A DNA stretch of 24,537 nt from JAUIAI01 sp049680625. Lineage in GTDB: Bacteria > Pseudomonadota > Gammaproteobacteria > Burkholderiales > Burkholderiaceae_E. The position numbers were made by a program, and so were the translations under genes. Below the pieces are notes generated by a model that made no database searches, was not told where the DNA came from, and saw nothing but the letters and a program-made list of their open reading frames with translations. Where the stretch lies: positions 1 to 24,537 of the forward strand of contig JBAUID010000208.1 in the NCBI GenBank assembly GCA_049680625.1. The letters are read 5' to 3'. Of the stretch, positions 7,309 to 12,901 are shown piece by piece (position 1 is the stretch's first letter; each line of letters opens with the position of its first letter).

Positions 7309-8985
7309 TTATTTGCTGACGTGCCAGCGATCTGTGGTCTGACGCGCGCGGCCTTCCTGGACTAGTTTTGCCAGGTGAGCGCTGAGTGAACGCTTGGCAA
7401 CCGGATGCAAAGTGACGTCGACATCATCGTAGGCGATCACAACAAGGTCATCCAGGGTGCCACCGCTGGCCTGACTCAACGCAGTGACCACCTTGGATTC
7501 GCGCTTGAGGCGGTGTTTGATCAAACGGTCAATTTCCGCGTATGGGCTGGCAATCACATAGCCGTGTGCCGGCAGAATGTAAGACAGGGCCTCCTGGGAA
7601 AGCCGATTCAGGGCATTCATGTAGTCAAGCATATTGCCGTCGGGATGGTCGATGACCGTTGTGGAGCCGTTAAGAATATGGTCACCCGAAAACAAGAGGC
7701 CGTCCTCGACCAGTAGCAGGCAAACATGGTTCGACGCATGACCCGGTGTATGTAATGCCTGCAGGGTAGAGTGGCCACCACATGGCACCAGATTACCGTC
7801 TTCCAGGAGTATGTCAGGTTCGAACTGCCACGCCGGGTTGAAATTGGGCCCCGACGGGCGACCAAGAATTGGGATTGACGAATTACCCAACAGCTCGCGC
7901 AGCGGCTTTGCACCAGGGTAGTGGTCCGGATGCGAGTGAGTGCAAATGATCTGGGTCAGGTCTGAACCGACAATATCGGCAATTTTCCTGATGTGGCCTG
8001 CATCGTTGGGGCCTGGATCAATCACAACATAGTTACCCGGCTCGCCAACAATGTAGGTGTTGGTGCCTGGGCCAGTCATGCGGCCGGGGTTCGGGGCGGT
8101 CAGGCGAATCACGTTGCGCAGCAATGGGACGGCGTCGTGCTGCCAGTCGAGTGTATGTTCAACCTGGCCGTCAGGGGTGACCAGCTCGAGCTCGCCGAAA
8201 GGCATTTCGTTTTCGCTGTAACGCGCGACATCACCTTTCAGGTAGCCCCCCCGTGGTGACGACACCCACATGGTGCGATCACCGCGGCAGTGTTGAATGA
8301 GTTCATCAGCCGATTGAAACGCCGTCAGCTGGCGCAAGGTGCGGATAGTCGGAAAGATCATGTCGAACTGACCTGCCTCGTGGCTGGCGAGGCCGCGAGC
8401 CGGGTTAACCCACATGGGTTCGAACTGTTCAGCTTCATCGGCTACCGGGTGCTGGCCGTCGGGCATCCGGGCAACGTAAAAGCGGGTATCAAAGCGGCGG
8501 GGCAGGTCACGGTCGGTAATCCAGTGACTGAACCATTGCACCGCATCGACGTCTGCGCGCAGCGTGTTGTCAGCCAGTTGCTTGGCAAACGAAGCGTCGT
8601 GGGAGCGATCCATTGTGGCGACGAGTGCGGAGTCTGGATATTGGCCGTTAGCATTGGTTGCCAGCAGAATACCCAGTTCTTCGAAAGACTCACGGATTGC
8701 AGCCACAGCAAAGCTGGTATCAGTAATTTGTTCTTCGTTTGTCGTCCCTGCGGTACTACCCGACATCAGGATCTCGCGCGCCAGGGTACGGTCTGCCTGG
8801 TCAACCCGACCACCCGGAAAAACGTAAGCACCGGGGGCAAAACTGGCTTCGGTCGAGCGGCGCGTCATTAATATTTCGAGGCCGTCAGCGCCATCACGTA
8901 ACAAAATCACGGTGGCGGCAGGTTGGGGTTGTACCGGATCTCGCCAGCCGTAGAGGAGTTTTTCGTTTCTGACCGCAGCGTTCAT
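7309..8985 (-). CDS. Fusion protein: NUDT19-like Nudix hydrolase plus LACTB2-like metallo-beta-lactamase-fold hydrolase
   Basis: A 558-residue protein. Residues about 20-235 are a Nudix domain: AATVILLRDG, LMTRRS, APGAYVFPGGRVDQAD and the catalytic RESFEELGIL. The box is split by about 20 residues between the GG part and the RExxEE part, as in NUDT19/RP2-type enzymes, which hydrolyse CoA and acyl-CoA. Residues about 280-490 are a metallo-beta-lactamase fold with the zinc motif HSHPDH, then HTPGHASNHVCLLL, FSGDHIL and LPAHGYVI. The C-terminus (about 490-558) looks like the small winged-helix domain of LACTB2-type proteins. It is cytoplasmic, with no signal peptide. The degenerate hydroxyacyl-CoA dehydrogenase gene lies 78 bp upstream on the same strand, probably one operon. 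A role in CoA or acyl-CoA turnover is inferred; the MBL substrate is unknown. Confidence 0.88.
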   Translation of the reverse strand: MNAAVRNEKLLYGWRDPVQPQPAATVILLRDGADGLEILMTRRSTEASFAPGAYVFPGGRVDQADRTLAREILMSGSTAGTTNEEQITDTSFAVAAIRESFEELGILLATNANGQYPDSALVATMDRSHDASFAKQLADNTLRADVDAVQWFSHWITDRDLPRRFDTRFYVARMPDGQHPVADEAEQFEPMWVNPARGLASHEAGQFDMIFPTIRTLRQLTAFQSADELIQHCRGDRTMWVSSPRGGYLKGDVARYSENEMPFGELELVTPDGQVEHTLDWQHDAVPLLRNVIRLTAPNPGRMTGPGTNTYIVGEPGNYVVIDPGPNDAGHIRKIADIVGSDLTQIICTHSHPDHYPGAKPLRELLGNSSIPILGRPSGPNFNPAWQFEPDILLEDGNLVPCGGHSTLQALHTPGHASNHVCLLLVEDGLLFSGDHILNGSTTVIDHPDGNMLDYMNALNRLSQEALSYILPAHGYVIASPYAEIDRLIKHRLKRESKVVTALSQASGGTLDDLVVIAYDDVDVTLHPVAKRSLSAHLAKLVQEGRARQTTDRWHVSK

Positions 8986-9063
8986 GAGTATCTCGATTAG
9001 TGTTTATTGGTTTGAACAGACCCGGTGGGCCCGTGCACGGAGTGGTAGCGAATCAGTTTTGTT

Positions 9064-10410
9064 TCAGCCGGGCTTTAGTAAGTCGCCGACATTATCTGGC
9101 AGCAAAAACTGATCCCCGTAGGTGGCGGCCAGGGCAGCGGCCCGACTGACAAACTGGTCAATACCAATTGACTGGATCCAGCCAAGCGGGCCACCGTATT
9201 GTGCTGAAAATCCGGCTCCCAGGACAGCCGCAAGACTTGCCTGGGTGGCATTAACGTTTGGATTCTTACTGATGCCGTGCAACATTTGTATGGTTGGCGC
9301 CATCAGCAGCCGGTCTGCGCAGTCACCGGGGTCTGCCTTATGGCTGCCCCTGGCAAACGCTGACAAGCCCTCCCACAGTTCCGGCGGGTCGTCTTCATAG
9401 TCGTAATCGTAAAACCCGGCGCCTGCCTCGCGTCCCAGGCGGTTGAATCCATGGGCCATTTTTTCCATCACGTACACGGCCGATTCCGGCATCAGTTCAC
9501 TTTTGACTCCGTGTGCATGGGTGTGTTCCTGGTGGTCGTGGCTGTGACCATCATGACCATGACCATGATCATGCGGGTGTGCCTGATGGTGATCATCAGC
9601 GTCGTGTGATTCGTGGCTGTGTTGTTCGTGTCCGTGATGTTCGTGATCATGCGAATCGTGTTTGCTGGCCCGGTGCGCAAGCTCGTGTAATTCAGCATGA
9701 AGAATATGATCGATTAGTTTGAGTGAGACGCGATCCAGTTCGGCAAATGGGCCCGCCCGCATGCCGAGTTCCAGGGCTGTTGATTCGATACGGTCGGCGC
9801 TAATCGCCTCGCCGAGTAAGGCCATTGCTTCGAACAAGTAGGCGCACTGAATGCGCCAGGACAAACCGCCTGCGCGATCGGCTACCTGGAGGACTGGTTG
9901 TCCCAAGCCATGAGCAAACCCGGTTACCTGGGTGATGACATCAGGCGCCGTATGGTTATGTGCCATGACTTCGAATAACTGCCTTGATTCCCACGGCACG
10001 GAAAGACTTAAGCCCACCCAGCGCTGTCGATGGGCCAGGCTGGCAAAAGCGGCTGTTGCCGATTGGCTGATGCAGGGGGATCCGATGGCACATCCGGCAG
10101 CCGCGAGTTTGTCCAGAGCCGCGAAAATTGCTGGTTTTTGCGGATGGCGGTCCGCAGTCAGGTCAATGACCAGCGAGCAGTCCTGCAGATCGCTAATCTG
10201 ATCAGACCAGCCAGCCCCCGCTACCGGGGTCACCCACTGGCTGCTGTGGTCGGCGGTAGCGATCGCTTGTGCCAGTGCGGCATCCGCATTGGTTGGGTCG
10301 CCGATTAGTCCGACGCGGGCCGGTGGCATGTCCGGGACAGAGGGCGGGGCCCCTAGCGCTATTAACTCGTTGATAAAGGCGGCGCGGCCTGTGCGGCTTG
10401 GTTGCTGCAT
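9064..10410 (-). CDS. Degenerate 3-hydroxyacyl-CoA dehydrogenase (FadB/FadJ-like) with a histidine-rich insertion
   Basis: A 448-residue protein. The C-terminal part resembles the helical dehydrogenase domains of FadJ: LGMRAGPFAELDRVSLKLID, LGREAGAGFYDYDYED, then a final domain with QASLAAVLGAGF, GGPLGWIQSIG and AATYGDQFLLPDN. The N-terminal half follows a Rossmann layout (RVGLIGDPTNADAALAQAIA), but the glycine-rich NAD motif is broken and the family's HFFNP segment is replaced by GLSLSVPWE, so the catalytic His is apparently Ser; the partner Glu (LFEV) remains. No enoyl-CoA hydratase half is present. Residues 251-300 contain 22 histidines. It is probably not an active dehydrogenase. It is likely co-transcribed with the Nudix-MBL gene. 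Orthology to FadJ is inferred from motifs. Confidence 0.8.
   Translation of the reverse strand: MQQPSRTGRAAFINELIALGAPPSVPDMPPARVGLIGDPTNADAALAQAIATADHSSQWVTPVAGAGWSDQISDLQDCSLVIDLTADRHPQKPAIFAALDKLAAAGCAIGSPCISQSATAAFASLAHRQRWVGLSLSVPWESRQLFEVMAHNHTAPDVITQVTGFAHGLGQPVLQVADRAGGLSWRIQCAYLFEAMALLGEAISADRIESTALELGMRAGPFAELDRVSLKLIDHILHAELHELAHRASKHDSHDHEHHGHEQHSHESHDADDHHQAHPHDHGHGHDGHSHDHQEHTHAHGVKSELMPESAVYVMEKMAHGFNRLGREAGAGFYDYDYEDDPPELWEGLSAFARGSHKADPGDCADRLLMAPTIQMLHGISKNPNVNATQASLAAVLGAGFSAQYGGPLGWIQSIGIDQFVSRAAALAATYGDQFLLPDNVGDLLKPG
9511..9660 (-). other. Sequence encoding the histidine-rich segment
   Basis: This 150-bp stretch encodes residues 251-300, of which 22 are His, mixed with Asp, Glu, Ser and Gly in short HxH and HDH units. 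It replaces what would be a surface loop between two helices of the dehydrogenase fold. Similar segments in unrelated proteins bind Zn, Ni or Cu. On the plus strand the DNA is a degenerate GTG/ATG-rich repeat. Confidence 0.9.
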
Positions 10411-10472
10411 GTTGTTGATCCGTAAAGTAAATCGGCTGTTGCCAGGACAGTCTTTGGGCCCGGAGTCTTAAT

Positions 10473-10495
10473 GATATCGGTAAGCAGATATCGGT
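10473..10495. repeat. Direct repeat upstream of the second FeeM-like gene
   Basis: GATATCGGT occurs at 10473-10481 and again at 10487-10495, a 14-bp period. It lies in the divergent intergenic region between 10410 and 10692, so it could be an operator. Chance is also possible. Confidence 0.35.
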
Positions 10496-10572
10496 CGGCA
10501 GTTCAGCCTGGTTGATTCGCGTATTTCCGTTGGTGCGTGCTTTGCCAGCGTTTTCTGGATTTAGCGGAATAG

Positions 10573-10603
10573 TTGGCTGTCGCTTCTCAATACCTAATAT
10601 AAA
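10573..10603 (+). promoter_or_regulatory. Possible promoter of the acyltransferase-PLP operon
   Basis: TTGGCT (10573-10578) and TATAAA (10598-10603) resemble -35 and -10 hexamers, but the spacer is 19 bp. The surrounding 10590-10620 stretch is clearly AT-rich compared with its neighbours. Confidence 0.35.
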
Positions 10604-10691
10604 TTAATCTCAATTACTTAGTGATTTGGACTGTTTGCTCAAATTCGCGCCGGTAAACGACCCAGACAAACCACAAAAAGAGAGGAAAATC

Positions 10692-11450
10692 TTGCGCCTG
10701 TTTCGAGCGCTTTTCACGCCTGCTGATCCAATGCGTCGTCTGTCCGAACAAATCGGTACGGTCAGTCTGCCCTTTGAGATTCGTCCCGTTGCAACGGTTG
10801 ATGAGTTGCTTCAGGTTGCCGGCTTGCGGCAAGCCGGTTATCGCAGTCAGCGGCCGGCAGATCAGGAGATTGACCTGCTGGACTGGGCTGCACATGCGGT
10901 GGTTCTCGGTGCTTATGAAAAGGCATCCGGTCAGTTGCTGGGTTCGATGCGGGTACTACTCGGCAGCCTTGGTGACGGCGAGATTAGCCGATACGTGAAT
11001 CTGCCTTCTGACTGGAAATTTCAACCCTGTGCGGAGGCGCGATTGTTGTGTGTCGCGCGTTCGGCTCACCAGGTTGGGGTCAAAATCCTGTTGTGTAAAG
11101 CCTTGTACGAACTGGCACTGTTACACGATTGCGGGCAGCTGGTGATCGCATCGCGCCGGGCACTGCAAGGTTTCTATCGGCTTATGTACTTCGACGATAT
11201 TGTTCCGGAAGGGTTGATGTTTACGCCGCCAGGCACAGCTCATTCACACTTAGTGCTTGGGCTTAGACTCGACGGAATCCGGGAGCGGTGGCGGGCAGAT
11301 CCGGAAATGGCTGCCTTTTACCGGGTGGTCTTTGAGCAATATCACCCCGATTTGGTTTTGCCGGCAGACCCGCAGACTCTCAATCCATTGAGTGCATTGT
11401 TCAAACCAGCGCGCTCGAACATGTTTTCAACCTCACTCGGAACCGGTTAG
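10692..11450 (+). CDS. Second FeeM/LuxI-superfamily N-acyltransferase-like protein
   Basis: 252 residues from the TTG at 10692, chosen because AGAGGA (10681-10686) precedes it by 5 nt; the frame also allows TTG at 10626 and ATG at 10731. Features shared with FeeM-type synthases: VAGLRQAGYRSQ (42-53), an acidic DLLDW segment (61-65), LLGSMRVLLGS (82-92), an EARLLCVAR core strand (115-123), LVIASRRALQGFYRLMYFDD (150-169) and a C-terminal acyl-pocket-like region. It differs substantially from the acyltransferase at 3236-4006, so the two are remote paralogues. Known relatives transfer an acyl chain to an amino acid. The next gene begins 1 nt after its stop, so translation is coupled to a PLP-dependent amino-acid enzyme. 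Generic GNAT function cannot be excluded. Confidence 0.68.
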   Translation: MRLFRALFTPADPMRRLSEQIGTVSLPFEIRPVATVDELLQVAGLRQAGYRSQRPADQEIDLLDWAAHAVVLGAYEKASGQLLGSMRVLLGSLGDGEISRYVNLPSDWKFQPCAEARLLCVARSAHQVGVKILLCKALYELALLHDCGQLVIASRRALQGFYRLMYFDDIVPEGLMFTPPGTAHSHLVLGLRLDGIRERWRADPEMAAFYRVVFEQYHPDLVLPADPQTLNPLSALFKPARSNMFSTSLGTG

Positions 11451-11451
11451 C

Positions 11452-12477
11452 ATGCTGACCCCTGTTCAGCCCCAGCCCGACGATAGCCCTGTCGGTCATG
11501 AAGGACTAACCGGTTCGTTTCAACCCGGCCCAACCCCACTGTGTTTTTTGCCGCGGTTCTCAAGTGTTGTCGGGACACCGGTTTACATCAAGCAGGACGA
11601 CGCCGGCCCGATCAGCTGGGCGGGAACCAAAGCCCGCAAGATCCGGCGCATACTTGATCAGGCCAGGCAGGCCGGGATTGAGCTGTTAGTCATGTGTGGC
11701 CCGGCGCAGTCTAATTCGTGCCGGGCGCTGGCTGCCGGCGCTGCGGCCGCGGGGATAAAAGTCATTCTTTTATTGCGCGGTAAGCCACCGTCAGAATTTG
11801 TCGGCAATCTGAAAATTATTCAGTCGCTGGGTACAGAAATCCGTTGGGCGGGTGATCTTGACTGGCCACGGCTTGAACTTCAAGCCAGGCAGTTGGTACT
11901 CGATCTGCAACAAAGCGGTGTCAATGCATTGGAAATTCCAACCGGGTGTTCATCGGTTGATGGTGTTATTGCCATACTGGAAGCCGGTGCTGAACTGCAG
12001 GCCCAATGTGACGCCCTGGGTTTACGGCCGGCAACTATTGTTCACGCGTCCGCTTCGGGAGGCATGCATGCCGGCCTGGCTATTTCAAGCGTTATTAATC
12101 GTTCGCCGCCACCGCATTCGGTGATGATTGTGCGCGATATCTACGACGATGTTGAAGGACACTATGCTGATCTGATTCTGCGTACGGTTCGCCAGATAAA
12201 GAACAATCAGGTGATTCGCTACCTGCGGACACCGCAAATTGACTGGTCTCAGCTTGGGGGCGGTTACGGAAGTCCAACCCGAAAATCTGAGCAGGCGGCC
12301 CAGTTGCTTGCCAGGACAGAAGGGTTATTGGTTGAACCTGTCTATACCGGCAAAGCCCTGGCTGCGGTGATTGATCGGGCCAGCGAGCAGCCGGGCAGTC
12401 CGATCGTTTTCTGGCACAGCGGCGGAATACCCGCCTACTTTCTAGACAGTGGTGCAGCGCCTATCGGGACAGGCTGA
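11452..12477 (+). CDS. PLP-dependent enzyme of the ACC deaminase / D-cysteine desulfhydrase family
   Basis: 341 residues from the ATG at 11452, one base after the upstream stop; an in-frame ATG at 11392 would overlap the upstream gene and is not favoured. The fold-type II pattern is clear: TPVYIKQDD, AGTKARKIRR with the probable Schiff-base lysine at residue 60 (family form GGNKxRK; here N is T), MCGPAQSNSCRALAAGAA, the phosphate-binding SASGGMHAGLAI, GGGYGSPTRKSEQAAQLLAR, ARTEGLLVEPVYTGKALAAV and the closing FWHSGGIPAYF. Members deaminate or desulfhydrate small amino acids such as 1-aminocyclopropane-1-carboxylate, D-cysteine or cysteate. Specificity cannot be read here. Coupling to an acyltransferase suggests it makes or removes the amine substrate or product (inference). 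Its end overlaps the convergent membrane gene by 17 bp. Confidence 0.87.
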   Translation: MLTPVQPQPDDSPVGHEGLTGSFQPGPTPLCFLPRFSSVVGTPVYIKQDDAGPISWAGTKARKIRRILDQARQAGIELLVMCGPAQSNSCRALAAGAAAAGIKVILLLRGKPPSEFVGNLKIIQSLGTEIRWAGDLDWPRLELQARQLVLDLQQSGVNALEIPTGCSSVDGVIAILEAGAELQAQCDALGLRPATIVHASASGGMHAGLAISSVINRSPPPHSVMIVRDIYDDVEGHYADLILRTVRQIKNNQVIRYLRTPQIDWSQLGGGYGSPTRKSEQAAQLLARTEGLLVEPVYTGKALAAVIDRASEQPGSPIVFWHSGGIPAYFLDSGAAPIGTG

Positions 12478-12901
12478 TTCTTGCGCGGACGCTGCGGGCA
12501 ACAGCTTCACTGATGAACCACGGCCACAACAGCGACCTGCAAACGACCTGGTAAGATGGATTGCTGCCGCGCGAGACCACTGGTGCATGGTGGGTATGAC
12601 GCAACAGCAATATCCCCGACCCTATGCTCAGATAGAGCCCAAAGAGGGCGCAAAATAAATCCGAATGCTGCTGCGGTGCTGTTGCCACCAGAGAAAACAT
12701 TGCCAGGCAAAGCAGTCCGGTGACGATCTCGGAAATCGATTTCTGGCGCCCGAAGCTGGTAAACATCACCGAGCGAACCGGGTCTGGGCCATAGACGTCG
12801 TTGGTTCGCCACTTAATTTGCGCGCACAACAACAGGCACATGCCGGTGAGTACTGGCCACGGGCTGAGGTCGATCATGACAGGGGCATCAGCGGTTAGCA
12901 C
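12461..12901 (-). CDS. Small membrane protein, downstream copy of a pair
   Basis: Up to 146 residues from GTG at 12901, or 138 from ATG at 12877; neither has a clear ribosome binding site. Three or four hydrophobic stretches are visible (near residues 13-27, 60-73, 84-99 and around the SLLWPWF segment, 122-128). I do not recognise a named family. It resembles the protein at 16023-16454 in order and spacing: F-x-x-F-x-RQK-x-IS, then GLYLSIGSG, and finally LLWPWF. It begins at the end of the GGDEF-EAL gene (14-bp overlap with GTG, or 10-bp gap with ATG), so it is translated from the same message. A role as partner of the membrane receptor is an inference from context. Confidence 0.72.
   Translation of the reverse strand: MLTADAPVMIDLSPWPVLTGMCLLLCAQIKWRTNDVYGPDPVRSVMFTSFGRQKSISEIVTGLLCLAMFSLVATAPQQHSDLFCALFGLYLSIGSGILLLRHTHHAPVVSRGSNPSYQVVCRSLLWPWFISEAVARSVRARISLSR

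Noticed and set aside
8290..8871. 193-codon plus-strand frame
   Set aside because: Antisense to the Nudix domain; no recognisable domain, and the minus-strand product has clear catalytic motifs.
9511..9660. Histidine-rich stretch as sign of a zinc transporter, HypB or CobW-type protein
   Set aside because: No transmembrane segments, GTPase motifs or CobW features are present; the flanking sequence is of the hydroxyacyl-CoA dehydrogenase type.
9511..9660. Possible CRISPR or satellite repeat because of the GTG/ATG-rich DNA pattern
   Set aside because: The repetition is explained by His codons in an open frame; there are no regular repeats and spacers.
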